From positions 1 through 35,760 of the forward strand of contig DUPQ01000059.1 in assembly GCA_012838235.1 (NCBI GenBank): a stretch of DNA of 35,760 bases, in the 5' to 3' direction. Position 1 is the stretch's first letter. Each line of letters opens with the position of its first letter. The stretch comes from Clostridiaceae bacterium (GTDB lineage: Bacteria; Bacillota; Clostridia; DUPQ01). The notes below the pieces were generated by a model. It saw only the letters and a list, made by a program, of their open reading frames with translations. It was not told the origin of the DNA and ran no database searches. Positions 1 to 8,404 of the stretch are shown piece by piece. The position numbers and the translations under genes are program-made.

Positions 1-107
1 GTGAAAAATCGCTTCAGTTTTACAAAAGTTGACAGGCGTAAATCTGCTGAAATCCCGCTATTTCAAGGCGTTTCAGCCGTTTTTAGGCATTTGAAAATTG
101 TATCAAA
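1..107. other. Unexplained edge sequence upstream of truncated mod
   Basis: This stretch holds no recognisable part of a Type III methyltransferase although it directly precedes the catalytic motif of one. On the plus strand, frame 1 is open from the window edge and stops at a TGA at 109-111 that overlaps the ATG of the next gene. In the mod frame there is a TAG at 84-86, so the missing N-terminus is not encoded just upstream. No Shine-Dalgarno site is visible before 108. I read the junction as a likely recombination or insertion boundary, but no transposase or inverted repeat is visible to prove it. Confidence 0.4.
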
Positions 108-1628
108 ATGAGTAAGAACATAGATCCACCTTATAACACAGGGGAAGACTTTGTGTATCCAGATAACTTCCACGATAGCATTGAGAACTACAAGAAAATA
201 ACCGGACAAGTAGATGATGAAGGAAAAAAAATAGGCACAAACACGGAAACCAGTGGACGCTATCATACAAACTGGTTAAATATGATGTATCCGAGACTTA
301 GACTTGCAAGAAACCTGCTTGCTGATGATGGCGTTATTTTTGTTAGCGTTGATTATAATGAAAATTTTAACTGCAGAACAATATTAAATGAAATTTTTGG
401 TTTATCAAATTTCATAGGGGAAATTTATTGGGAATCAAAAACAAAATCACAGAATACCGAAACAGCATATAATAAGCTTCAACCAAAAGCAGAAATGATT
501 TTAGTTTATACAAAACAACTAAAAAGACGATTTAACCTTATAGTAAAAGAATTAAAGGATTATCCTTTGTCAGATGAGCAAGGAAACTATCGCGAATATC
601 CACTTGAAGTGATGAATGCAACAGGTATTCGCGGGAGAGAAACAATGATTTATGATGTAAGTGATGGCATTTCCACTGTTTCTCCTCCGCCAGGGAAACA
701 GTGGAAACTTGGTCAAGACCAAGTTGCCGCATATAAAGATAGTGGTAATCTGTTTATTAGGGAAGGTAAAGTTATTATTAAGATGCGCCCTGAGTTTGAA
801 AGAAATGAGACAACAGAACCGTTTTGGGGCTTTTTCTCTAAAGAATTGGGAACGGCAGAAAATGCAAAGAGTGACCTTACTGAACTTATTGGGGAACATG
901 GATTTGAAACAGTAAAGCCTATTGATGTAATAAAGAGATTGATTTTTCATGCAACAGAAAAAAATGACATTATCCTCGATTTTTTCTCTGGCTCAGCTAC
1001 TACTGCACACGCTGTTATGCAACTTAATGCAGATGATGGTGATAGTGGAAAGCGTAAATTTATTATGGTGCAACTTCCTGAACTAACCGACAAAAAAAGT
1101 ACCACTTATAAAGCTGGCTATGTAAATGTTAGTGAAATAGGTAAAGAACGTATTCGTCGTGCAGGTGAAAAGATAAAGTCTGAAGCAGGTTTATTTGCAC
1201 AAAACCTTGATGTTGGCTTTAAAGTGTTCAAGCTTGATACGTCTAACATTCGCAAATGGCAACCCGATTATGATAATTTGGAAGTATCCTTATTGGACTA
1301 TGTGGACAATTTTGTTGAAGGCAGAACAGAGCTTGATGTTGTATATGAGATAATGCTTAAATACGGTTTTGACCTCACTTATTCTGTTGATGAGTTTATT
1401 GTTTCCGAGAAAAAGGTATATTCTGTCGGTTATGGAATGCTTATGATTTGTCTTAGTAATGGAATTAAGCCTGATGTTGCAGAAGGAATTTTGAAAAGAG
1501 TAAAAGAGTTGTCTCCTGAGAGCAGTAGAGTAGTATTCAAAGACAATGGTTTTGAAAAGGATAGCGATAAAACCAATATCAAAGAAATATTAAAAGTTGG
1601 TGGAATCAAAGAATTCATTACTATTTAG
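108..1628 (+). CDS. mod: Type III restriction-modification DNA methyltransferase (Mod), N-terminally truncated
   Basis: Predicted N6-adenine methyltransferase subunit of a Type III R-M system; with the next gene (Res) it would modify and cut DNA. Two family hallmarks are visible in beta-class order: motif IV DPPYNTG at residues 6-12 and the SAM-binding motif I DFFSGSATT near residues 290-298, with a target-recognition stretch between. Family members normally carry one hundred or more residues before DPPYNTG; here there are five, and the upstream frame is closed by a TAG at 84-86. There is no ribosome binding site; the ATG overlaps an upstream TGA (ATGA), so translation could only be coupled to the open frame entering from the window edge. 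The protein is probably defective or altered. The gene and res look more A-rich than the genes after 4760, suggesting transfer. Family assignment is firm; activity is doubtful. Confidence 0.85.
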   Translation: MSKNIDPPYNTGEDFVYPDNFHDSIENYKKITGQVDDEGKKIGTNTETSGRYHTNWLNMMYPRLRLARNLLADDGVIFVSVDYNENFNCRTILNEIFGLSNFIGEIYWESKTKSQNTETAYNKLQPKAEMILVYTKQLKRRFNLIVKELKDYPLSDEQGNYREYPLEVMNATGIRGRETMIYDVSDGISTVSPPPGKQWKLGQDQVAAYKDSGNLFIREGKVIIKMRPEFERNETTEPFWGFFSKELGTAENAKSDLTELIGEHGFETVKPIDVIKRLIFHATEKNDIILDFFSGSATTAHAVMQLNADDGDSGKRKFIMVQLPELTDKKSTTYKAGYVNVSEIGKERIRRAGEKIKSEAGLFAQNLDVGFKVFKLDTSNIRKWQPDYDNLEVSLLDYVDNFVEGRTELDVVYEIMLKYGFDLTYSVDEFIVSEKKVYSVGYGMLMICLSNGIKPDVAEGILKRVKELSPESSRVVFKDNGFEKDSDKTNIKEILKVGGIKEFITI

Positions 1629-1642
1629 GGAGGTATGGTTAA

Positions 1643-4615
1643 ATGAAACTGAAGTTTGATGATAATTTAGAGTATCAACTACAAGCCATAGCTTCCGTTG
1701 TTGATTTATTCAGTGGTCAAACACCAATGCATACTAATTTTACTGTGTCAGCATACAGTGGACAGATAGGTTTATTTGATACTGCAAATGGTGTAGGTAA
1801 CAGGCTTGAGCTTGATAAAGAAGAGATTTTGTCAAATCTACAGAATATTCAACTTAGAAACAGATTACCACAGACTGCGACTTTAAAAGCTGGAATGTAT
1901 GATTTTGATATAGAGATGGAAACAGGCACAGGTAAGACATATGTTTATATAAGAACAATATTGGAATTGCATAAAAATTACGGTTTTTCCAAGTTTATTA
2001 TTGTTGTCCCAAGTGTTGCTATAAAAGAAGGTGTATATAAGTCTTTGCAGGTTACTAAAGAACATTTTCAGGAGTTATATGACAACACCATCTACAACTT
2101 CTTTGTTTATGACAGTAGTAATCTTGAACAAGTAAGAAGTTTTGCCGTAAGCTCAAATATAGAAATCATGGTTATTAACATTGATGCATTCAGAAAAAGT
2201 TTCAAAGACCCGACTAAGGAAAACAAAGCTAATATCATCCATAGAGCCCATGATAGGTTAAGCGGGATGAGACCTATTGAGCTGATACAGGAAACAAGAC
2301 CTTTTGTCATTATAGATGAGCCGCAATCCGTAGATACTACCCCTAAGGCTAAGGAAGCTATTAGGTCTCTAAATCCTTTATGTACTCTGCGTTACTCTGC
2401 TACCCATGTAGAAAAGCATAACTTGGTATATAAACTGGATGCAGTGGATAGCTATAATTTGGAACTTGTAAAGCAGATTGAAGTTGCGGGCTTTGAAACC
2501 AAAGATTATCATAACAAAGCATATATTAAGCTTATATCGGTAAATAATAAAAAATCACCTATTACAGCAAAAATGGAACTGGATATAAAAAACAGAAGAG
2601 GTGAAGTCAAGCGTGATACGGTAACAGTTAAACAGGGCGACGACCTCTATGAGAAATCCAACGGGCGTGATGTATATGACGGATATATCGTAAACGATAT
2701 TTATTGTGAAAAAGGAAATGAATATGTCGACTTCACAAGTAAACCGGATATTTTGTTTATAGGAAAACCTATTGGTGATGTGGATGATTTGGTAGTAAAA
2801 GAACAACAGATTCGAAAGACCATAGAAGAACACCTAAATAAAGAACTTGTGTTGAATAAGCAAGGCATTAAAGTCTTAAGTCTGTTCTTTATAGACCGAG
2901 TAGCAAATTATCGCTATTACGATGAAAACGGAACCCCTCATAAAGGCATTTATGCAGAGTTATTTGAAAAGCACTATAAAGACCTTATAAGGCGTCCAAA
3001 GTACAATAAGTTATTCAAGGATATAGATTGGGACACTGCTGTCGAAGGAGTTCATAACGGGTATTTCTCAGTGGATAAAGCAGGTGTTCTAAAAGACACC
3101 AGCGGTCATACTCAAGCAGACGAGAATATATACAATTTGATAATGAAAGATAAGGAACGTTTGTTGTCCTTTGATACCAAACTCAGATTCATTTTTTCCC
3201 ACTCAGCACTTCGTGAAGGCTGGGACAATCCCAATGTGTTTCAGATCTGCACTCTTAACGAAACCAAGAGTGAAGTCAAAAAGCGACAGGAAATCGGCCG
3301 AGGAATGCGTATCGCTGTTAATCAGGATGGAGAACGACAACATGGTTTTGCAATAAATACCCTGACCGTCATGGCAAATGAAAGTTATGAAGAATTTGCA
3401 AGTGCACTTCAAAAAGAATATGAAGAAGATACGGGTATACGATTCGGTATAGTGGAAAAGCATTTATTTGCCAACATTCCGGCAAAACAGGATGATGGTA
3501 GCATAGATTATTTGGGACAAGAGGCTTCGGAAGTTATCTATAGGCAGTTAGTTGATAACGGATATATAGATAATACCGGTAGAGTTCAAGACAAGCTTAA
3601 AATTGATATAAGAAACAACGATATTCAGATATCAGGAGAGTTTGAGTCTATAAAAACTGATATTATAACTATTGTCAGCAAGGTGGCAGGTTCACTTAAT
3701 ATCAAGAATAACAGCGATAAAAAGCAGGTCCGACTTAATAAACAGGTTTATTTAGATCCGGAGTTTAAAGAGTTGTGGGATAAAATAAAATATAAAACAA
3801 CATATTCTGTTGAGTTTGATAGTAAAAAACTTATTGAGGTATGTTGCGAAGCAATTAAAAATAATATTTCCGTTAGTTCTGCCAAATTAATCTACACAAA
3901 GGCGGAGCTTGCTATCAGTGCTGCCGGAGTCACATCTGAAGAATCGAGCAGATATGCTGTTGCCTTGCACAACTTACAGGAAAATCTCCCTGATATCATT
4001 GCCTACCTCCAAAACGAAACTTATCTTACAAGGAAGACCATAGTAGAAATACTCATAAAAAGTGATACCCTACATCTGTTCAAGAAGAATCCGCAAAGGT
4101 ATATGGAGCAGGTAGTGCAGATAATAACTGCGAAAATGCGACTTATGATAGTTGATGGCATCAAGTATACCAAAATTGGTGATGAAGAATATTATGCTCA
4201 GGAACTATTTGAAACTGAAGAACTTACCGGATATTTATCAAAGAATATGATTGAAAGCAAGAAATCTGTTTATGAATATGTTATTTATGACAGTGCAAAT
4301 GAAGAAGACTTTGCAATTAACTTTGAGAATAATAATAGTATAAAATTGTATGCAAAGCTTCCAAGATGGTTTACCATAGCCACACCATTGGGCTCATACA
4401 ATCCTGACTGGGTTGTATTGATTGAGGTAGACGGTAAAGACAAACTTTACTTTGTTGTGGAGACAAAAGCAAATATACAAGCTGAGAGTATAAGACCGGT
4501 AGAAAGAGCCAAAATAAAGTGTGGAAAGAAACATTTTGAAGCATTGGGTAATGAGGTTATATTCAAAGATATTGATAACTATAAGGATTTTATAGAGGAG
4601 TATGTGGTCGTATAA
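1643..4615 (+). CDS. res: Type III restriction enzyme, Res (helicase/endonuclease) subunit
   Basis: ATP-dependent translocase and nuclease subunit that cuts DNA with Mod. The 990-residue length is normal for Res. Walker A ETGTGKT lies at residues 93-99, Walker B DEPQ at 225-228, motif III as YSATH shortly after, and motifs V/VI as REGWDNPN and QEIGRGMR near the middle. The C-terminus holds a PD-(D/E)xK nuclease core (NPDW, then VVETKA) around residues 919-943. A good Shine-Dalgarno GGGAGG at 1628-1633 overlaps the mod stop, so mod and res form one transcript. Because Res works only in complex with Mod, the truncated Mod raises the question whether this intact subunit is still functional. Confidence 0.95.
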   Translation: MKLKFDDNLEYQLQAIASVVDLFSGQTPMHTNFTVSAYSGQIGLFDTANGVGNRLELDKEEILSNLQNIQLRNRLPQTATLKAGMYDFDIEMETGTGKTYVYIRTILELHKNYGFSKFIIVVPSVAIKEGVYKSLQVTKEHFQELYDNTIYNFFVYDSSNLEQVRSFAVSSNIEIMVINIDAFRKSFKDPTKENKANIIHRAHDRLSGMRPIELIQETRPFVIIDEPQSVDTTPKAKEAIRSLNPLCTLRYSATHVEKHNLVYKLDAVDSYNLELVKQIEVAGFETKDYHNKAYIKLISVNNKKSPITAKMELDIKNRRGEVKRDTVTVKQGDDLYEKSNGRDVYDGYIVNDIYCEKGNEYVDFTSKPDILFIGKPIGDVDDLVVKEQQIRKTIEEHLNKELVLNKQGIKVLSLFFIDRVANYRYYDENGTPHKGIYAELFEKHYKDLIRRPKYNKLFKDIDWDTAVEGVHNGYFSVDKAGVLKDTSGHTQADENIYNLIMKDKERLLSFDTKLRFIFSHSALREGWDNPNVFQICTLNETKSEVKKRQEIGRGMRIAVNQDGERQHGFAINTLTVMANESYEEFASALQKEYEEDTGIRFGIVEKHLFANIPAKQDDGSIDYLGQEASEVIYRQLVDNGYIDNTGRVQDKLKIDIRNNDIQISGEFESIKTDIITIVSKVAGSLNIKNNSDKKQVRLNKQVYLDPEFKELWDKIKYKTTYSVEFDSKKLIEVCCEAIKNNISVSSAKLIYTKAELAISAAGVTSEESSRYAVALHNLQENLPDIIAYLQNETYLTRKTIVEILIKSDTLHLFKKNPQRYMEQVVQIITAKMRLMIVDGIKYTKIGDEEYYAQELFETEELTGYLSKNMIESKKSVYEYVIYDSANEEDFAINFENNNSIKLYAKLPRWFTIATPLGSYNPDWVVLIEVDGKDKLYFVVETKANIQAESIRPVERAKIKCGKKHFEALGNEVIFKDIDNYKDFIEEYVVV

Positions 4616-4695
4616 CAGGAGTTTTACTTGTTATGAAGCAACTGAATGCCAGTTATTTCTTCTAAAAGATTGTTTTAAAAGTATTATCACAAAAG

Positions 4696-4723
4696 TGGCA
4701 CTGTTAGTGCCATTTAGTTTTTA
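4696..4723 (+). terminator. Rho-independent terminator after res
   Basis: Stem TGGCACT (4696-4702), loop GTT, stem AGTGCCA (4706-4712), followed by TTTAGTTTTT. It lies 80 bp after the res stop. The hairpin is symmetrical and may also end nagA transcripts from the other strand, though the reverse T-run is weak. Confidence 0.75.
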
Positions 4724-4759
4724 GTCAATTCCGACTTATGTAGAGTTTTAGGTGCAATA

Positions 4760-5929
4760 TTACAACACACGCTTGCCCTTTACAAACACCGCATGCATAT
4801 TAATATCATTATCAAAAACAATAACGTCCGCTTCCTTGCCTTTTTCAAGTGAACCGGTCTGTTTATCAATGCCCATTATTCTTGCAGGTGTTACGGAAGA
4901 CATCTTTATAATATCCTTCAGAGGCAACCCCGCCTTCAATGCCGTCCGTATAAGCATATCGAATGTGGCAATGGAGCCCGCAAAAGCAGACCTGTCCAAA
5001 AGCTTGGCAACTCCGCCTTCCACAACAAATCTGTCACCTAATAAAGTGCCGTCCGGGGCATCCAGTCCCGCATAGGAAAGGCAGTCGGTAATAATAGCCG
5101 TTCTGTCCGGTCCTATAAATCTGTATACCATCTGAATAAGACCGTCGGGAAGATGATGGCCGTCACAGATAATCTCCACATCCATGTCGTCTATCAGATA
5201 AGCGGCTTCGGTTACGCCTAAAATACGGTATCCTTTATCTCTTGTTATTGTGGAACAACAGGAATACAGATGGGTTATGAGGGAAAATCCCCATTCTTGT
5301 GCTTGCTTAACCTCTTCATATGTGGCATCGCAGTGCCCTATTGCAGGAAGTATTCCTCTTTTTTTCAATTCATACGTAAATTCTTGCATACCGTCCAACT
5401 CACATGCCGAAGACCACCTCTTTATATCATCGGTCATGTTAAGTATTTTCAGATATTCAAAAGGCTTCGGTGTTCTTAAATGCTCTTCGCTCTGCGCACC
5501 TTTCTGTGCAGGCGAAAAGTACGGACCTTCAAAGTGCAGCCCTCTCATTGTTGCTCCCGAATAATTTATGTACTTTGCTTCTTTGTATAACACAACAGCT
5601 TCTTCCATGGTTTCAAAAGTTGCCGATGAAATTGTGGGATACAGACTTGTGGTACCGTGGCGTGCATGAATTTCGCAGGGGACGATATAGGAATCCGTGC
5701 TGTTTACTCCGAAATCATAACCTCCCCCGCCATGGGTGTGTATGTCGATAAATCCCGGAGAAATATGCATGCCTTTTGCATCTATGATATTGTCCGCATG
5801 TGATAATAAATCATGATTGGGGTTATGTTGTGATACATTTGTAATAACTCCGTCGGTTATTTCCACATGTCCTTGCTCGGTTATTGTGTCTTTAAGTATG
5901 AGTTTTCCGTTATAAATAATTGTACGCAT
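4760..5929 (-). CDS. nagA: N-acetylglucosamine-6-phosphate deacetylase
   Basis: Cytoplasmic amidohydrolase that removes acetate from GlcNAc-6-phosphate in amino-sugar breakdown or cell-wall recycling. The 389-residue length fits the family. Visible metal and catalytic residues are HTH (H64, H66) in IDIHTHGGGG, E134 in HFEGPYF, H199 in GHCDAT, H220 in THLYS, and the catalytic Asp D282 in TDCLSYAG. Classical NagA has a THLFNAM motif at the second zinc His; here it is THLYSCC, so a related N-acetyl-sugar phosphate substrate is possible. The start is supported by AAGGAAGG seven bases upstream. No nagB is next to it; the divergent neighbours are an isomerase-like and an oxidoreductase gene, so it may serve a wider sugar-derivative pathway. 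Confidence 0.9.
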   Translation of the reverse strand: MRTIIYNGKLILKDTITEQGHVEITDGVITNVSQHNPNHDLLSHADNIIDAKGMHISPGFIDIHTHGGGGYDFGVNSTDSYIVPCEIHARHGTTSLYPTISSATFETMEEAVVLYKEAKYINYSGATMRGLHFEGPYFSPAQKGAQSEEHLRTPKPFEYLKILNMTDDIKRWSSACELDGMQEFTYELKKRGILPAIGHCDATYEEVKQAQEWGFSLITHLYSCCSTITRDKGYRILGVTEAAYLIDDMDVEIICDGHHLPDGLIQMVYRFIGPDRTAIITDCLSYAGLDAPDGTLLGDRFVVEGGVAKLLDRSAFAGSIATFDMLIRTALKAGLPLKDIIKMSSVTPARIMGIDKQTGSLEKGKEADVIVFDNDINMHAVFVKGKRVL

Positions 5930-5949
5930 AAATTTTCCTTCCTTCCCCC

Positions 5950-5978
5950 ATTATATTATTTAACCGTTGAATAAACAA
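5950..5978 (-). promoter_or_regulatory. Candidate promoter of nagA
   Basis: Reading the minus strand, TTGTTT (5973-5978) is followed after 17 bp by TATAAT (5950-5955). The predicted transcript would begin almost at the Shine-Dalgarno site, leaving a very short leader, which is a reason for caution. Confidence 0.4.
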
Positions 5979-5994
5979 CCTTGTAAGGTATAAT
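5967..5994 (+). promoter_or_regulatory. Sigma-A-type promoter of the isomerase/oxidoreductase pair
   Basis: TTGAAT (5967-5972), 16-bp spacer, perfect TATAAT (5989-5994), 25 bp before the start of the isomerase gene. It overlaps the proposed nagA promoter back to back, so one regulator bound here could control both directions. Confidence 0.6.
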
Positions 5995-6019
5995 TAAAGT
6001 ATCAGAAGGAGAAACAAAA

Positions 6020-6778
6020 ATGAAACTTGCGGCACAGTTATATACACTTAGGGAATACACACAGACCGAAACGGATTATTACAACACATGTGTTAAGGTG
6101 AAGAATATGGGTTATTCCTCCGTCCAGCTCTCCGGAGCAGGTCCCATGGAAGCAAAAACGGTTAAAAGTATCTCAGATGAGTTGAATCTGCCGGTTACGG
6201 CAACACATATACCCCACACAATGTTTGTAAATGAATTGGATAAGGTAATACAAAACCATAAGATAATGGGATGCAAATATGTGGGATTGGGTTACATGCC
6301 TAAAGAGTATTGGGAGAGCGTAAGCACATTGAATGAGTTTATAACCACCTATTCGAAAGTTGCAAAAGCACTGGACAAAGAAGGCTTACGGTTCGTATAC
6401 CACAATCATCATTTCGAGTTCTTCAAGTTCAAGGGTAAAACAATGATGGATATAATATTGGAAAATACTCCCTCCTGTTTTTTCTTTTTGCCGGATACAT
6501 ACTGGATACAGGCTGCGGGAGCAAATCCGGTATACTGGATAAAGAAGTTAAAAGGCAGAGGCGACTATATTCACTTTAAAGACATGGGCATAGGCAGTGA
6601 TTATAAAACAACTTTCGTGCCGGTAGGACAGGGAAATCTGGACTGGCAAAGCATCATAGAGGCATGCAGATATGCAGAAGTAAAATATATAGCAGTGGAA
6701 CAGGATACATGTGAAGGTTCGCCGTTTGATGCGCTGAAAGCTTCCTATGATTATCTGTCATCAATGGGATTGAAGTAA
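6020..6778 (+). CDS. Sugar phosphate isomerase/epimerase-like TIM-barrel protein
   Basis: A 252-residue member of the xylose-isomerase-like TIM-barrel family (IolE/inosose dehydratase and sugar epimerase relatives). The repeated beta-strand/helix pattern is visible, with metal-site-type segments YHNHHFEF in the middle, HFKDMG and the late AVEQD. These enzymes usually act on keto-sugars or inositol derivatives using a divalent metal. The AGAAGGAG ribosome site lies just before the ATG. The gene is followed after 10 bp by a Gfo/Idh/MocA oxidoreductase; this pairing is typical of polyol or sugar-acid catabolism, in which oxidation to a keto form precedes isomerisation. The exact substrate cannot be read from the sequence. 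Confidence 0.8.
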   Translation: MKLAAQLYTLREYTQTETDYYNTCVKVKNMGYSSVQLSGAGPMEAKTVKSISDELNLPVTATHIPHTMFVNELDKVIQNHKIMGCKYVGLGYMPKEYWESVSTLNEFITTYSKVAKALDKEGLRFVYHNHHFEFFKFKGKTMMDIILENTPSCFFFLPDTYWIQAAGANPVYWIKKLKGRGDYIHFKDMGIGSDYKTTFVPVGQGNLDWQSIIEACRYAEVKYIAVEQDTCEGSPFDALKASYDYLSSMGLK

Positions 6779-6788
6779 GGAGATTAGC

Positions 6789-7952
6789 ATGAGTGAAGTA
6801 CGATTCGGCATAATAGGTTGCGGTAACATTGCAGTTACGCATTTAGGTTTTTTTGACAGAAACGAAATACCGAATGCCCGTGTAACCGCTATTTTCGATA
6901 TAGATAAATCAAGAACTGATGCGGTAAGAGAAAAATTCAAGGATAAAATAGCGGTCTTTGACAATGAAGAAGAGTTCTTCTCATCAAAGCTCTTTGATGC
7001 CATACTCATATGTGTTCCGCATTATCATCATCCGCACTATGCCATAAAAGGATTTGAGCACAACCTTCATGTACTGTGCGAAAAACCGGCGGGAGTATAT
7101 ACAAAACAGGTGCGTGAAATGAATGAGGCTTACGAACATCATAAGCATCTTGTTTTTGCCATGATGTACAACCAGAGAACCAATCCGCTGTACAGAAAGG
7201 TACGTAATATGGTTCAAAGCGGCGAATACGGCGAGATCAGGCGTTGTGTCTGGATAATAACCGACTGGTTCCGTACTCAAAGATATTACGATTCGGGAGG
7301 TTGGAGAGCTACATGGGCTTATGAAGGAGGCGGAGTGCTGTTAAATCAGGACCCCCACCAGCTGGATTTGTGGCAATGGATATGCGGTATGCCTGTAAGG
7401 GTACGTGCATTCTTAGGTTTCGGAAAGTTTCATGATATTGAAGTGGAAGACGATGTAACCGCTTATGTGGAATATCCCAACGGAGCAACGGGAGTATTCA
7501 TCACTTCCACAGGTGAAGCCCCCGGCACAAACAGGTTTGAAATTTCTTTAGACAGAGGCAAGATAGTAATAGAAAACAACAAAATATGCGCATACAAGCT
7601 GAAAGAAGACCTGAGCAGGTTTATTAAGCAGTCGGATAAGCCTTTTACTGCACCGGAATATGAAACTATTGAATATGATATAGATGAGCCCAATCTGCAG
7701 CATAAAGGAATACTGATAAACTTCGTGGAGGCGATACTGAATAATGCACCTTTAATCGCACCCGGCCCCGAAGGAATATTGGGATTGACAATATCCAACG
7801 CCATGCACCTGTCACAATGGACCGATTCGTGGGTGGATATTCCTTTTGACGAAGAGCTTTTCCTGAAACACTTGAACAAGAGAATCGAGCAATCGACTTT
7901 TACTAAAAAGACTGTAAAAGCAACTGAAACGGATATGTCCGATTCTTTCTGA
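6789..7952 (+). CDS. Gfo/Idh/MocA family NAD(P)-dependent oxidoreductase
   Basis: A 387-residue dehydrogenase predicted to oxidise a sugar, inositol or sugar derivative with NAD(P). The N-terminal Rossmann fold begins with GIIGCGNIA (residues about 7-15), the family motif EKPAG follows near residue 98, and the catalytic-region segment GGGVLLNQDPHQLDL is present. A TAAGGAG ribosome site overlaps the end of the preceding gene, showing one operon with the TIM-barrel isomerase. It resembles the oxidoreductases at 31518 and 32540 in family but has a different C-terminal half, so it is not their recent duplicate. Substrate unknown. Confidence 0.85.
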   Translation: MSEVRFGIIGCGNIAVTHLGFFDRNEIPNARVTAIFDIDKSRTDAVREKFKDKIAVFDNEEEFFSSKLFDAILICVPHYHHPHYAIKGFEHNLHVLCEKPAGVYTKQVREMNEAYEHHKHLVFAMMYNQRTNPLYRKVRNMVQSGEYGEIRRCVWIITDWFRTQRYYDSGGWRATWAYEGGGVLLNQDPHQLDLWQWICGMPVRVRAFLGFGKFHDIEVEDDVTAYVEYPNGATGVFITSTGEAPGTNRFEISLDRGKIVIENNKICAYKLKEDLSRFIKQSDKPFTAPEYETIEYDIDEPNLQHKGILINFVEAILNNAPLIAPGPEGILGLTISNAMHLSQWTDSWVDIPFDEELFLKHLNKRIEQSTFTKKTVKATETDMSDSF

Positions 7953-8010
7953 GCGGTCGTTTTTTAATATCAAATATAAATTTTAAAAGTAATACCTTTT
8001 TGTCTATTCA

Positions 8011-8035
8011 ATGATACAAAAACGATATGTATCAT
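8011..8035. promoter_or_regulatory. Inverted repeat upstream of XRE regulator (candidate operator)
   Basis: ATGATACA (8011-8018) and its exact reverse complement TGTATCAT (8028-8035) are separated by 9 bp, 39 bp before the regulator start. Half-sites spaced about 17 bp centre to centre fit a dimeric HTH protein, so autoregulation is a reasonable guess. Confidence 0.5.
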
Positions 8036-8074
8036 ATTAAATAGTGTTAACTATATTATGAATGGGGCAAGTAC

Positions 8075-8404
8075 ATGATTGATTATAAATACATCGGACA
8101 GAGAATAAAGGAAAAACGTAAATCGCTCAATCTTACACAACATCAGTTATCGCAGATCTCGCAGATATCCGCCGCATATATAAGCAGAATAGAAGCGGGA
8201 TTACAGAATATGACTTTAGACACACTGGAAAAAGTCGCCCGGTCCATCGACGAAGATGCCATCTATCTCATTACCGGTGTTAGATACGAAGAAGATAACT
8301 GCATAAAACACATATGCAATAACACTTCCACCGAATTCGTATATCTTTTAGAACAGGCATTGTTAGAGTTAAAGCGCCAGGGCATACTAAATATCCAGCT
8401 TTGA
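8075..8404 (+). CDS. XRE-family HTH transcriptional regulator
   Basis: A 109-residue protein with a Cro/C1-type helix-turn-helix across residues 8-60 (IGQRIKEKRKSLNLTQ, then a recognition helix ending in YISRIEAG). The C-terminal half is short and has no recognisable sensor domain. An exact 8-bp inverted repeat lies just upstream and may be its own operator. The start is preceded by a weak GGGG ribosome site. Its 3' end overlaps the convergent hflX gene by 18 bp. Targets are unknown. Confidence 0.8.
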   Translation: MIDYKYIGQRIKEKRKSLNLTQHQLSQISQISAAYISRIEAGLQNMTLDTLEKVARSIDEDAIYLITGVRYEEDNCIKHICNNTSTEFVYLLEQALLELKRQGILNIQL

